NCBI RefSeq assembly: GCF_021044795.1
Contig: NZ_JAJNOP010000001.1
Strand: one strand, 5' to 3'
Source of the DNA: Acidaminococcus hominis
GTDB taxonomy: Bacteria > Bacillota > Negativicutes > Acidaminococcales > Acidaminococcaceae
DNA length: 64,000 nucleotides
Part shown: piece after piece, positions 1 through 9,164 of the stretch
Position numbering within the stretch: the stretch's first letter is position 1
Layout of the letters: every line of letters starts with the position of its first letter
The notes under the pieces: generated by a model
What the model was told of the DNA's origin: nothing
The model's database searches: none
What the model saw: only the letters and a program-made list of their open reading frames with translations
Made by a program: the position numbers and the translations under genes

Positions 1-81
1 ACCCTGCCAAGAAAAATACTCGGCTATAAGACACCCGAGGAGTGCTTTAGGGAAGAAATGCTTGCAGCACTTACTGCATAA
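1..81 (+). CDS. IS30-family transposase, C-terminal fragment (cut by window edge)
   Basis: The frame is open from the first base and ends in TAA. It encodes 26 residues containing PRKILGYKTPEECF. IS30-family transposases end with a very similar segment (a PRK-LGYKTP-E-F pattern just before the stop), so this is read as the last part of such a transposase. The DDE catalytic core would lie upstream, outside the window. Whether the full element is intact cannot be told from here. The fragment is short, so the family call rests on this one motif. Confidence 0.6.
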   Translation, partial: TLPRKILGYKTPEECFREEMLAALTA

Positions 82-120
82 AGGTTCGCCGGGTGTTCAA
101 CTTATTATTGCAATTCGGGA
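1..120 (+). mobile_element. Right end of a probable IS30-type insertion sequence
   Basis: The transposase stop at 81 is followed by about 40 bases, including GTTCAACTTATTATTGCAATTC near 94-115 in part, which resembles the short terminal segment that normally follows an IS30 transposase gene. The matching left end is outside the window, so the inverted repeat and the exact boundary are uncertain. The element probably ends between about 105 and 125. Confidence 0.4.
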
Positions 121-254
121 ATTTATTTTTTAAATCGTGATTGGCGCTTTTTCCTTCTAAGGACCGCCAGGCCTTTCGCTGCGTTTCCGTAACGAGAAAG
201 CTTGTATATAATAGCACAGATATCGAAGGTCGTCAACTGTTTTTTAGAAAAAAA

Positions 255-298
255 TTTCCCCTGCCAAACGGCTAGCAAAAACGCCGTTGTCAGGGGAA
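255..298 (-). terminator. Rho-independent terminator of the first DUF805 gene
   Basis: Read on the minus strand, CCCCTG and a CGGC-containing arm pair with a matching arm ending CAGGGG across a short loop, followed by a run of seven T. It lies directly after the stop codon at 290. Confidence 0.75.
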
Positions 299-934
299 GT
301 TCTCCCTGGTTTCGGTGTAGTCATACCGATTGGGCTTCCAGGGAGTAGGCGCCAGCAGCAGGTACAGCAAAAACAGTCCTTGGAGGGCAGGAATCAGGAG
401 CAGCAGCATCCACCAGCCGCTGGCGTTCCGGTCGTGAAGCCGGCGAACGCCCAGGCTTAGGTGCATCAATATCAGGACGACGCCCGCAGTGCCTTCCAGC
501 AGCAGCACAAAGTCGTCCCCCAGGCCGATGACGTCTCCCAGGGTATAGGCAAAAAGTGCCACCACCAGATCCGCCGCCCCCAGCCACAGGGACCGACAGA
601 AATAATCTCCCCGGTGCACCCGGCCTTTAAAATTCAGATACAGCTGCCGCCACGTATCCTGGTCCGGCAGATTATCTTCCAGCATACGTTTCCAGGACCG
701 ATGGGGCTCCCCCTGGGCATAGGGATTGTACAGGGGCTGCCCGTCCCTTAGGGCTTCATCGCCCGGCCGCAGCTTCTCCACGGATATATGGAGTACGGTT
801 TCCCCCTGCTGGGATCTGGTTCCAGACGGACTTCCGCCCTGCACTCCCGGACTTTGCTTTAGCGGCGTTCCGTCTTCGGAACAGAAATTTTCACTGTCCG
901 GATAAATCTTATAACAGCGGGGACAAATTTTCAC
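290..934 (-). CDS. Zinc-ribbon plus DUF805 membrane protein
   Basis: The 214-residue product begins MKICPRCYKIY and has a second cysteine in NFCSEDG, a short zinc-ribbon of the kind found at the start of many Firmicutes membrane proteins. After a polar linker the C-terminal half is hydrophobic, with about four membrane segments, and contains GVRRLHDRNASGWW, the hallmark of DUF805 inner-membrane proteins. The start is taken as GTG at 934 because GGGGGA sits six bases upstream and the protein then aligns with the neighbouring paralogue, which begins MKICPKC. A TTG at 955 would add seven residues. It is a paralogue of the next gene (998-1651). The function of DUF805 proteins is not established. 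Confidence 0.75.
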   Translation of the reverse strand: MKICPRCYKIYPDSENFCSEDGTPLKQSPGVQGGSPSGTRSQQGETVLHISVEKLRPGDEALRDGQPLYNPYAQGEPHRSWKRMLEDNLPDQDTWRQLYLNFKGRVHRGDYFCRSLWLGAADLVVALFAYTLGDVIGLGDDFVLLLEGTAGVVLILMHLSLGVRRLHDRNASGWWMLLLLIPALQGLFLLYLLLAPTPWKPNRYDYTETRENFP

Positions 935-997
935 GCTGCTTCCCCCTTTCCCCAATCCACCAAAACACGCCTCAAGAGACCTTTTCTTTCTTTAGGT

Positions 998-1651
998 TTA
1001 TTCCCCGTACTGGTTAGGTGCTTCTTCCGTAGGAGAAAGCAGCAGATACAGGGTGAGCAGCGGATGCACCACCGGAATCAGCATCAGGAGCAGCCACCAG
1101 CCGGTATGGTTCCGGTCATGGAGCCGGCGAATGCCCAAACTCAGGAACATGATGATCATGCCCACAATCACCAGTCCGCCCAGGCTGCTGATGACAGGTA
1201 CAATCACACTGATGGTGCTGACCAGCACCATGGCCAGGAGCAGCCACAGCCACCGGCACACAAAATCTCCCCGGTGCACCCGGCCCCGGGTATTCAAGTA
1301 CAGTTCCTTCCAATTTTCCTGATTGGGGAAGTTATCTTCCATCATCTGTCCAAACCCTCTGCTGGGTTTGGGCGGGACGTACTGATTCTGCTGAAAGTCT
1401 TTTTGTCCTTCCTGTTCTTCCTTTTGGAAGGTATCTTCCGTTTCTGCTTCTGCCTGCTTTTCCTCTCCCTGGGGCTCGGCAGCCTCCACCACCTTGCCTT
1501 CCTTTTCCGGGATCACCGGGGTCTCTTCCGAAGTAGGCTGCTCTTTTCTCATACTTTGGGACACGGGGCTCAGTTCCAGCCGGCTGCCATCAAGGGCACA
1601 GAAGTTTTGGCTATCTTCATACATTTTATGGCATTTAGGGCAGATTTTCAT
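998..1651 (-). CDS. Zinc-ribbon plus DUF805 membrane protein (paralogue)
   Basis: The 217-residue product repeats the architecture of its downstream neighbour: an N-terminal ribbon (MKICPKCHKMY, then NFCALDG), a Glu/Gln-rich linker of about 60 residues, a shared NFPNQENWKELYLNTRGRVHRGDF segment (pieces), and a membrane domain with GIRRLHDRNHTGWW. The two genes are 63 bases apart and probably arose by tandem duplication. The most acidic part, the linker, differs most between copies. A promoter lies just upstream at 1687-1714. No function can be assigned beyond a membrane protein with a cytosolic metal-binding knuckle. Confidence 0.75.
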   Translation of the reverse strand: MKICPKCHKMYEDSQNFCALDGSRLELSPVSQSMRKEQPTSEETPVIPEKEGKVVEAAEPQGEEKQAEAETEDTFQKEEQEGQKDFQQNQYVPPKPSRGFGQMMEDNFPNQENWKELYLNTRGRVHRGDFVCRWLWLLLAMVLVSTISVIVPVISSLGGLVIVGMIIMFLSLGIRRLHDRNHTGWWLLLMLIPVVHPLLTLYLLLSPTEEAPNQYGE

Positions 1652-1686
1652 GACATTCTTCCTTTCTTGTCCATATATTCTATAGA

Positions 1687-1714
1687 GTTATATCATTAAT
1701 TTCTTTTTATTCAA
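1687..1714 (-). promoter_or_regulatory. Sigma-A-type promoter of the DUF805 pair
   Basis: On the minus strand TTGAAT (1709-1714) is followed after 16 bases by TATAAC (1687-1692), about 36 bases before the ATG at 1651. Confidence 0.5.
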
Positions 1715-1726
1715 CTCTCTTGTGTT

Positions 1727-2461
1727 TTATGAGTGGTGATGCTGGGCGTAATAGCTGGCCAGCATGGGACCGATATATTCGCCAAACTGGTCCGTTTTCT
1801 GGCTCCAGGCATCACTGACAGCGTAGTGGTCCGTCATGACGCCCTGGCTGTTGAAGGTACACAGGTACAGGGTCCGTGCCCTTCCATTGGACAGATCATA
1901 GCGGGTATGGGATAGGAGAATTTCCGTACCGTTTGCCGGTTCCTTCAGCCAGGTCTTTTCCCACACTTCATAGGTATCGCTGCCTTTTTTCTCCAACGTC
2001 TGGGGATTGAACCATTTCTTACCCAGTTTGGGCAGAGTCTTGCTGAAGACCCAAGGGCCGTTCAGCCGGGCATAGTCCCATTCGTACCGGGCCCGGGTAA
2101 ACAGGGCCGTCATGGCCTGAAAGGGCTGCCATTCCCCGATTTTTCGGCTGCCGGTGACCTTTTGGCCTTTGGTATTCAGGGCATACACGCTCAGCTGCCG
2201 CCATTTCTTCTCTTTCAGGTCGTACTCCTGATGGCGCAGCTCTCCGGCAATACCCTGGGCACTGACCATCGGCCACTCCACCTTTTCCCAGACCTTGAGA
2301 TACCGTTCATCCTGGGTCAGTTTCAGGCTGTCCCGGTCCATGGAGACCAGGCCTTCTTCACTTTCCCCCAGGGGCATCCACTGCACGGCCTGGGCCGGCG
2401 CTGGCAGCAGGGTCATAAGACAAACGGCTGCTGTGACGAACCAAGCCTTCCAGTTTCCCAT
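1727..2461 (-). CDS. Exported protein of unknown function
   Basis: The 244-residue product starts MGNWKAWFVTAAVCLM and has a typical signal peptide with a probable cleavage after PAPAQA, near residue 26. The mature part is soluble, rich in Trp and Lys, and reads like the small exported proteins of Negativicutes that describe variable forms of VQWMPLGESEEGLVSMDRDSL (start of the mature part, split). No catalytic motif is visible. ATG at 2461 is preferred over the in-frame GTG at 2470 because AGGAG lies eight bases upstream. A TATAAT box lies at 2494-2499 on the minus strand. It is not recognised as any named family. Confidence 0.6.
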   Translation of the reverse strand: MGNWKAWFVTAAVCLMTLLPAPAQAVQWMPLGESEEGLVSMDRDSLKLTQDERYLKVWEKVEWPMVSAQGIAGELRHQEYDLKEKKWRQLSVYALNTKGQKVTGSRKIGEWQPFQAMTALFTRARYEWDYARLNGPWVFSKTLPKLGKKWFNPQTLEKKGSDTYEVWEKTWLKEPANGTEILLSHTRYDLSNGRARTLYLCTFNSQGVMTDHYAVSDAWSQKTDQFGEYIGPMLASYYAQHHHS

Positions 2462-2544
2462 ACTCCCCACTCCTTCCGCCTGTTTATTTTTCCATTATAG
2501 CATAAAAAAGAAACCCCTTCTGCAAGAAGAATTTCTCCTACAGC

Positions 2545-2583
2545 GCAAAAAAGAGGACCGGCCAATAGGCACCAGTCCCCTGC
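2545..2583 (-). terminator. Terminator of the liv/CBS/DUF951 operon
   Basis: On the minus strand AGGGGACTGG pairs with CCGGTCCTCT (two G-T pairs) over an eight-base loop and is followed by six T. It lies just after the DUF951 stop at 2587. Confidence 0.75.
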
Positions 2584-2586
2584 TTT

Positions 2587-2793
2587 TTATTCCTTATGTT
2601 CCAATACATCCCGTACCGCTTTTTCGAATTTGGCCCGGGGCAGCATCACATAATGCCCGCAGCCCCGGCATTTGATGCCGAAATCCATACCGACCCGCAC
2701 CACATCCCATTCATAGGAGCCGCAGGGATGGGCTTTTTTCATCCGTACAATGTCGCCAACGTGATAATCAATTTTACCGGACACTGGGATCAT
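2587..2793 (-). CDS. DUF951 family small protein
   Basis: This 68-residue protein contains DIVRMKKAHPCGSYEWDVVR followed by GIKCRGCGH, the conserved core of DUF951 (YyzM in Bacillus), which is often found close to replication-origin genes. The CxxC pair suggests metal binding. Its start lies 20 bases inside the end of the CBS-ACT gene, so it is probably translationally coupled as the last gene of the liv transcript. The biochemical role of the family is unknown to me. Confidence 0.85.
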   Translation of the reverse strand: MIPVSGKIDYHVGDIVRMKKAHPCGSYEWDVVRVGMDFGIKCRGCGHYVMLPRAKFEKAVRDVLEHKE

Positions 2794-3442
2794 CTACTTT
2801 CAAAGTAGAGATATCAGTAATGTTGTAGCCTGCGTCACGGATGGTTTGGATAACATCCATAGCGTTGGTCAGGTCTGCACGAATGGTAATTTCCCGGTCA
2901 TCATTTCCTATATCACGGGTCAGGATGGAAATGATGTTGACGCCTCTATCCTTGAAAATGTTGGCCAGTTCTGCCAGAACCCCCACCTTATCCTTGGAAT
3001 CGATGGTGATTTTGGTAGAGGTTTGGGCATAGCCCATCAGGTCCACAAATGCCTTGAACAAGTCCGTATCAGAAATGATGCCTACCACCTTGTTGTTGTC
3101 GTCCACCACCGGCAGGGCGCCGATTTTAAACTTGTACATCAGGTAAGCAGCCACTTCCACCCCGTCCACTTCCTTAACGGTAATGACGGCTTTGGTCATC
3201 AAATCTTTCACCTTCAGCTTGCCCAGCAGGTAGTTGGCTTCATACCGGCTCAGGGTGCTGGCATCGGAGGGCGTAGCCCGGGCTACATCCCCATCGGTGA
3301 TGATACCCCGCAAATGGCCTTCCTTATCCACCACCGGTACCCGGCGCAGATTGTTGTTGAGCATCAGTTCCTGGATTTCCAAAAGGGACTGTTCGCTCTC
3401 CACTACCTTTACGACTTTGGTCATCAACTCTTTTACTAACAT
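2774..3442 (-). CDS. CBS-pair and ACT domain protein (AcuB-like)
   Basis: The 222-residue product has a first CBS domain at about 1-60 (MLVKELMTKVVKVVESEQSL), a second at about 75-135 (KVKDLMTKAVITVKEVDGV), and a C-terminal ACT domain from about residue 145 (TSTKITIDSKDKVGVLAELA). CBS pairs usually bind adenine nucleotides and ACT domains bind amino acids. The start is ATG at 3442, preceded by GAGGAGG; the frame stays open further upstream only because it overlaps livF out of frame. It lies 16 bases after livF and so seems to be part of the branched-chain amino acid importer operon. I infer that it senses amino acids and energy state for that system. No enzymatic domain is fused to it. Confidence 0.85.
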   Translation of the reverse strand: MLVKELMTKVVKVVESEQSLLEIQELMLNNNLRRVPVVDKEGHLRGIITDGDVARATPSDASTLSRYEANYLLGKLKVKDLMTKAVITVKEVDGVEVAAYLMYKFKIGALPVVDDNNKVVGIISDTDLFKAFVDLMGYAQTSTKITIDSKDKVGVLAELANIFKDRGVNIISILTRDIGNDDREITIRADLTNAMDVIQTIRDAGYNITDISTLKVDDPSVR

Positions 3443-3458
3443 GGTTTCTGCCTCCTCA

Positions 3459-4162
3459 TCAGCCGCCCAAATAGGCTTTCTGTACAGCTTCGCTGGCTGC
3501 CAGTTCGGCTGCAGTGCCGGACAATACCACCCGTCCGGTTTCCAATACATACGCCCGGTCGGCAATGGACAGGGCCATGTTGGCATTCTGTTCCACCAAC
3601 AGGACGGTGGTTCCTTCTTCGTTGATCTCTTTGATGATAGCAAAGATTTCCCGTACCAGCAAGGGTGCAAGACCCATGGAAGGTTCATCCAAAATCAGCA
3701 GTTTGGGACGACTCATCAGGGCCCGGCCCATGGCCAGCATCTGCTGCTCGCCGCCGGACAGGGTACCGGCCATTTGCCCCACCCGTTCTTTCAGCCGGGG
3801 GAACTTGGCGAAAACCTTTTCCTTATCCTGGGCAATACCGTCTTTGTCACTGCGCAGGTAGGCGCCCATGTCCAGGTTTTCCATAACCGTCATGTTGGAA
3901 AATACGTGACGGCCTTCAGGGACCTGGACCAGCCCCTGGCCCACCAGTTTATGGGCCGGAACGCCCACGATTTCGTGGCCGTCATATTCGATGCTGCCGT
4001 TTTTCGGTTTGATCAGTCCGGAAATGGTATGCAGGGTGGTGGATTTTCCAGCCCCATTGGACCCAATCAGGGTAACAATCTGTCCATCGCCTACTTCCAG
4101 GCTTACATCCTTGACTGCGTGGATGGCCCCGTAGAATACATCCAAATGTTCTACCTTCAGCA

Positions 4163-4163
<1 letters not shown>
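3459..4163 (-). CDS. livF: Branched-chain amino acid ABC transporter ATP-binding protein LivF
   Basis: One of the two ATPase subunits of the high-affinity branched-chain amino acid importer, acting on the cytosolic face of LivH/LivM. The 234 residues include Walker A GSNGAGKST, the signature LSGGEQQMLAMGRAL, and Walker B LLILDEPSMGLAP, all in the normal order and with normal length for LivF. Its ATG overlaps the TGA of livG by one base, which indicates translational coupling. Substrate specificity cannot be fixed from the ATPase; Leu/Ile/Val is the family default. Confidence 0.93.
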
Positions 4164-4907
<744 letters not shown>

Positions 4908-4933
<26 letters not shown>

Positions 4934-5876
4934 GAGATCCACCTCCCAGCTTTATAGATTTAAACATATTCAGGCTCAGTTCCTTGCTGCCAAACAGGCC
5001 CTGCGGGCGGTTCAGCATCAGGACAATCATGACAATGGAGTAGATGACCATACGCCATTCCGGATAATCTGCCAGAGCAGCAGAAATAGCGGTTAAGAGA
5101 ACAGCACCGGTAACAGCACCGGTCATGGAACCCAGGCCGCCCAATACCACCATGGTCAGGATATCAAAAGAACGCATGAAGGTAAAGGATGCCGGGTGGG
5201 CAATGTAATAGTAATGGGAGAACAGGGCACCGGCGGTACCGGCAAAACCAGCTCCAATGGTGAAGGCCATAACCTTGTACTTGGTGGTGTTGATACCCAT
5301 GGTTTCCGCCGCAATTTCGTTTTCACGAATGGCCAGGCAGGCACGGCCGTCTGCCGAATTCTTGAAGTTTTTGATGACGTATACCACAAAAACCATAATC
5401 CAGAAGGCAATGGGGAAGGTGGTCAAACGGGGAATCCCCATGAAACCGGAAGCCCCGCCTACATAGTTGATGTTCAGGATGGCAATCCGGATGATTTCCC
5501 CCAAACCCAGGGTAGCAATGGCCAGATAGTCACCGTCCAGCCGCAGGGTGGGCATGCCAATCAGGAAGCCCAGGAAAGCAGCGGCCAAAGTTCCTACAAT
5601 CAGGGCAAGGGCAAAGTCCATTCCCAGTTTTACGGTAATAATGGCGGAAACATAGGCGCCTACTGCCATAAAGCCGGCATGGCCGATGGAGAACTGTCCC
5701 GTAAAGCCGTTGATCAGGTTCAGGCTTACGGACAGGATGATGTTGATCAAAATCATGATGACGTTGGTTTCCCAATAGTCATCCAAAACTTCCTGGTCAA
5801 ACAGCAGATAGAATACCACAAAAATCACTGCAAAAATGCCCAGGCCCAGTAAATCCTGTTTGCGTAAATTTTTCAT
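4908..5876 (-). CDS. livM: Branched-chain amino acid ABC transporter permease LivM
   Basis: One of the two membrane permeases of the importer. The 322-residue product is largely hydrophobic with roughly ten membrane segments and contains GFTGQFSIGHAGFMAVGAY and the cytoplasmic-loop segment AIRENEIAAETMGIN, both typical of LivM. The start is probably ATG 5876, preceded by AGGTGGGAG. An in-frame GTG at 5885, directly after the livH stop, is an alternative. Confidence 0.92.
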
Positions 5877-5885
5877 GGCTCCCAC

Positions 5886-6782
5886 CTACACTTTCTCTTT
5901 CACGTTCTTGCCCAGTAAGCCCGTAGGTTTATAGAGCAAGATGATAATCAGGATGGCAAAGGCTGCTGCATCACGGAAGGTGGAGGAGAAGAAGCCGCTG
6001 ACCATGGCTTCTACCAGACCCATGATGATGCCGCCCAGCATAGCGCCGGGGAGAATGCCGATGCCGCCTACAACAGCTGCAATGAACGCCTTGATACCGG
6101 GCATCATGCCCATCAGGGGATCAATGGAGTTGTAGTAGATGCCTACCAGTACGCCGGCGGCAGCAGCCAGGGCAGAACCCAGGGCGAAGGTCATGGAAAT
6201 AACCCGGTCGATGTTGATGCCCATGAGCCGGGCTGCGTCTGCATCATAGCTTACCGCTCTCATGGCCTTGCCGGCTTTGGTCCGGTTAACGATGTAAGTC
6301 AGAACCAGCATCAGGATAAAGGTGCTTACCAAAATGATGATCTGCTGGTTGTTGATGATGATGCCGCCGATGTTATAGACCGTGGGGGCAAAAATTGCCG
6401 GGAAGGTCCGGGGCTGGGGCGTAACCAAAAGTATCATGCCGTTTTCCAGAAAGAACGATACGCCGATGGCGGTAATCAGGGCCGCAATCCGGGGTGCGTT
6501 CCGCATGGGGCGATAGGCAATCCGTTCAATGATGATACCAGCAATAGCGGAGCCCAGCATGGCCAAAACGATGGAAGGCAAAAAAGGTAAACCAAACTTG
6601 CTGGTGGCTACATAGCCAATATAGGCACCCACCATGTAAATATCACCGTGGGCGAAGTTAATTAATTTGATGATGCCATAAATCATGGTGTACCCGAGGG
6701 CAATCAGCGCATAAATGCTGCCCAGTGACACCCCGTTTACAATTTGCTGTACAAATTGTAAAGCAAAAGAACCCGTGTCCAT
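5886..6782 (-). CDS. livH: Branched-chain amino acid ABC transporter permease LivH
   Basis: The partner permease of LivM. The 298 residues include QQIVNGVSLGSIYALIALGY near the N-terminus and MRAVSYDADAARLMGIN in the coupling loop, as expected for LivH, and the length is normal. The gene has a strong AGGAGG site before ATG 6782. It is separated from livK by 78 bases that contain a stem-loop, so expression of the permease and ATPase genes is probably lower than that of the binding protein. Confidence 0.93.
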   Translation of the reverse strand: MDTGSFALQFVQQIVNGVSLGSIYALIALGYTMIYGIIKLINFAHGDIYMVGAYIGYVATSKFGLPFLPSIVLAMLGSAIAGIIIERIAYRPMRNAPRIAALITAIGVSFFLENGMILLVTPQPRTFPAIFAPTVYNIGGIIINNQQIIILVSTFILMLVLTYIVNRTKAGKAMRAVSYDADAARLMGINIDRVISMTFALGSALAAAAGVLVGIYYNSIDPLMGMMPGIKAFIAAVVGGIGILPGAMLGGIIMGLVEAMVSGFFSSTFRDAAAFAILIIILLYKPTGLLGKNVKEKV

Positions 6783-6800
6783 AAGCCTTCCTCCTTTGGA

Positions 6801-6840
6801 AAAATTTTGGCGTCAGGTCAGTTGAGCCTGACCCAACGCC
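6801..6840 (-). terminator. Intercistronic stem-loop between livK and livH
   Basis: On the minus strand GGCGTTGGGTCAG pairs with CTGACCTGACGCC over a short loop and is followed by AAAATTTTT. In binding-protein operons such a hairpin usually gives partial termination or protects the 3' end of the upstream message. Confidence 0.65.
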
Positions 6841-6860
6841 ATATAGACTGAATTTGAAAC

Positions 6861-8036
6861 TTACAGGTTAATCTTTTCTTTGAAGGTCTGTACGCCGTTC
6901 TTCATTTCGATGATGATACCGCCGGATACAGGGTTGTGATCCTTATCCAGGGTGAATTTCCCAGTGGCTACTTGGAAATCTTTCATCTTGGCCATTTCGT
7001 CGGCAATCTTGGTACCATCGGTGCCGCCAGCTCTCTTGATGGCTTCGGCTACAACCAGGCCTGCATCATAGGAGTGGATGGCAAAGGTATCCGGTTCTGC
7101 GTTGTATTTGGCTTTGTAGTCTTTGATGAACTGTTGTACATGGGGATCTTGATCCTGTGCGGAATAAGCGCTGCTGAAGTAGGTGTTGTTCAGAGCATCA
7201 GCACCAGCAATTTCTGCCAGTTTCGGGGAATCCCAACCATCGCTGCCCAGGATTGGGCAATCCAGGCCAACTTCACGAGCTTGTTTTACAATCTTGGAAA
7301 CTTCTTCATAATAAGCCGGTACATACAGGGCTTGAGGATCAGCAGCCTTCAGTTTGGTCAGGGCTGCCTTGAAATCTTGGTCTTTAGCCAGGAAAGCTTC
7401 CTTGGCTACAACCTTGCCGCCGTTTTCTTCCAAAGTCTTGCCGAATACTTCCATCAGGCCTTTGGAATAGTCACTGGAAGAATCATAGAAAATAGCCACA
7501 TTCTTCACGTTCAGGCTCTTAACCGCGAAGGTTGCCATAACCTTGCCTTGGAACGGATCCGTGAAGCAGGCACGGAAGATGTAGGGACGAACCTTGCCTT
7601 TTTCATCCACCGTAATGCCAGGTGCCGTAGCTACAGGAGCCATCAGAGGAACCTTGGCGTTGGTGACTACAGGCGTGGCAGCGGATACGCAGCCGCTGGT
7701 AGCAGGTCCAACAATAACAGCAACCTTATCCTTGGAAATCAACTTGGTTGCCTGGTTGCCAGATTCAGAGGGCTCGGATTTGTTGTCCGCCTGGACAATA
7801 GTAATCTTTTTGCCGTTTACCCCGCCTTTGGCATTGACTTCATCAATAGCCATTTGGAATCCATTGTAACAGGATTTACCGTAGTTGGCAACGTTGCCGG
7901 TGAGTTCAAACAGGGCGCCCACCTTGATTTCATTGCTGTTAGCTGCTTCTTTCTTACTGTCACCGCAGCCTGCAAACATGGTTGCCATTACCGTTGTCAT
8001 GGCGATAGCGCCGACCGCTTTTTTCCATCCTTTCAT
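6861..8036 (-). CDS. livK: Branched-chain amino acid-binding lipoprotein LivK/LivJ type
   Basis: The extracytoplasmic receptor of the importer. The 391-residue precursor has a lipoprotein signal MKGWKKAVGAIAMTTVMATM ending at the lipobox FAGC, so it should be anchored by a lipidated cysteine. The mature protein begins NEIKVGALFELTGNVANYGK and includes VGPATSGCVSAATPV and an extended periplasmic-binding fold type I of normal length. ATG 8036 is preferred over an in-frame GTG at 8045 because AAAGGTG lies about six bases upstream. It is the first gene of the operon and has a strong promoter at 8113-8141. The ligand cannot be read from sequence alone. Confidence 0.9.
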   Translation of the reverse strand: MKGWKKAVGAIAMTTVMATMFAGCGDSKKEAANSNEIKVGALFELTGNVANYGKSCYNGFQMAIDEVNAKGGVNGKKITIVQADNKSEPSESGNQATKLISKDKVAVIVGPATSGCVSAATPVVTNAKVPLMAPVATAPGITVDEKGKVRPYIFRACFTDPFQGKVMATFAVKSLNVKNVAIFYDSSSDYSKGLMEVFGKTLEENGGKVVAKEAFLAKDQDFKAALTKLKAADPQALYVPAYYEEVSKIVKQAREVGLDCPILGSDGWDSPKLAEIAGADALNNTYFSSAYSAQDQDPHVQQFIKDYKAKYNAEPDTFAIHSYDAGLVVAEAIKRAGGTDGTKIADEMAKMKDFQVATGKFTLDKDHNPVSGGIIIEMKNGVQTFKEKINL

Positions 8037-8112
8037 CCATAACACCTTTGCTTTCTAGGGGATTCTTGCCAGGGAGCTGTACGAAAGACGGCCGGCCTTG
8101 CAAGTTAAGCCT

Positions 8113-8141
8113 ATTATACGTACTTATTCGCGGTTTTGCAA
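8113..8141 (-). promoter_or_regulatory. Promoter of the liv operon
   Basis: On the minus strand TTGCAA (8136-8141), a 17-base spacer, then TATAAT (8113-8118). The leader before livK is about 70 bases. Confidence 0.8.
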
Positions 8142-8312
8142 TACTCTTTTTACAAAATTGATGCGAATTTTTAATTTGTATACCGTTTTTATGTACATTT
8201 TGTGAAGCGTATGTATTTAATGGACATTTGTCTATTGTGAAAGATATATTTCATGCATTCAGATTTTACATGGAATCCTATTTTCAGAACAATAACCGGA
8301 CAGAAAGAGAAA

Positions 8313-8342
8313 TTGTCAGGATATGGACCTATCGTGTATAAT
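8313..8342 (+). promoter_or_regulatory. Promoter of the 8371 membrane-protein gene
   Basis: TTGTCA (8313-8318), 18-base spacer, TATAAT (8337-8342). It overlaps the in-frame ATG codons at 8323 and 8341, which argues that the real start is ATG 8371. Confidence 0.75.
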
Positions 8343-8370
8343 GAAAGGCGGAAGGAGCGTTGATCAGCCT

Positions 8371-8790
8371 ATGCATATCCATGTGGTTCCCTTATTCTGC
8401 TGGCTGCTGGAAATTATCTTTTTGTTCCGGTACCAGACCATCTATTATTATATGCAGACCTTTCCCGGGCTGCTGCGCAGCAAGCGCCCCTCTCCGGTTC
8501 GGATTATTGTCATTGACCAGGGATTCCTGTTTTTCCTGCTTTTTTATCTGGGGCGGCTGATTTTCTTTTTCTACTGCCTGTTCCTGATTTTATTTGATGA
8601 TATTTTATGGGAGCCCGCCTCCATGCTGCTGATTCTGTCCGGCTATGAGCAGCTGGCCGTATTCTACCAGATTCCTGGTATGGCCATCCGGGACCCCAAA
8701 ACAGGCATCCGGTTTCCCACCCATTGGTTCATGCTGGTAATCCGGGGCCTGTCCCTATACGTATTGGGACATCTGGCTTTTACCCTCTAA
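8371..8790 (+). CDS. Small integral membrane protein of unknown function
   Basis: A 139-residue, strongly hydrophobic protein with about four membrane segments, many Phe, Leu and Tyr, and a polar loop MAIRDPKTGIRFPTHW before the last segment. I do not recognise the family. The start at ATG 8371 (MHIHVVPLFCW) follows from the promoter position; GGAAGGAG lies 13 bases upstream, slightly far. It precedes the LysO-type exporter pair by about 75 bases, with a GC-rich hairpin between, so it may or may not be co-transcribed. Confidence 0.6.
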   Translation: MHIHVVPLFCWLLEIIFLFRYQTIYYYMQTFPGLLRSKRPSPVRIIVIDQGFLFFLLFYLGRLIFFFYCLFLILFDDILWEPASMLLILSGYEQLAVFYQIPGMAIRDPKTGIRFPTHWFMLVIRGLSLYVLGHLAFTL

Positions 8791-8864
8791 TCCCGCTGGA
8801 TGATGGCCGGCTGCTGCAGCTGCCGGCTTTTCTTGTACCTAAATTACGAAAAGGAGCTGACTTC

Positions 8865-9164
8865 ATGACCGTTATCCTGCTTTGCATGGCGCTGGGCATT
8901 GCGGCCGGCTTGGTAAACCTGTTTTCCTACAAAATAAAGCTGGGCCTTAGCCGCATTTCCCAGGCGGCCCTATGCACCATGATTTTTTGCCTTGCAGCCA
9001 AAATTGGCAGCAATCCCCAGCTGCTTGTCCAGTTGCGCACCCTGGGCATCCAGTCCCTGGCCATCTGCCTGGGCAGCATGCTGGGCAGCTTTCTGCTGCT
9101 CCTGATAGTAGAGCGGATTTTTGCCCGGGAAATCCACACCCTGTTCCAGGAGGCCAAGAAATGA
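8865..9164 (+). CDS. LysO-type exporter, N-terminal half (separate gene)
   Basis: This 99-residue membrane protein (MTVILLCMALGIAAGLVNLF) corresponds to the first portion of LysO/YbjE (DUF340), the lysine exporter of enterobacteria, which is a single chain of about 300 residues there. It has about three membrane segments. AAGGAG lies eight bases before ATG 8865. The stop overlaps the next ATG in an ATGA arrangement, so the two halves are surely co-translated and presumably form one transporter. Split LysO pairs occur in other anaerobes, so this is not evidence of decay. The substrate, lysine or a toxic analogue, is inferred from the family. Confidence 0.75.
   Translation: MTVILLCMALGIAAGLVNLFSYKIKLGLSRISQAALCTMIFCLAAKIGSNPQLLVQLRTLGIQSLAICLGSMLGSFLLLLIVERIFAREIHTLFQEAKK

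Larger units (their letters stand above)
8037..8370. other. Divergent promoter region between livK and the 8371 membrane protein
   Basis: This AT-rich stretch holds the liv promoter and the rightward promoter at 8313-8342. I see no gene, no clear operator and no known riboswitch in the remaining 170 bases between them. Confidence 0.6.

Noticed and set aside
3443..3688. N-terminal extension of the CBS-ACT protein
   Set aside because: The longer frame overlaps livF antisense-free but out of frame, has Trp/Pro/Cys-rich composition, and ATG 3442 has a perfect GAGGAGG site.
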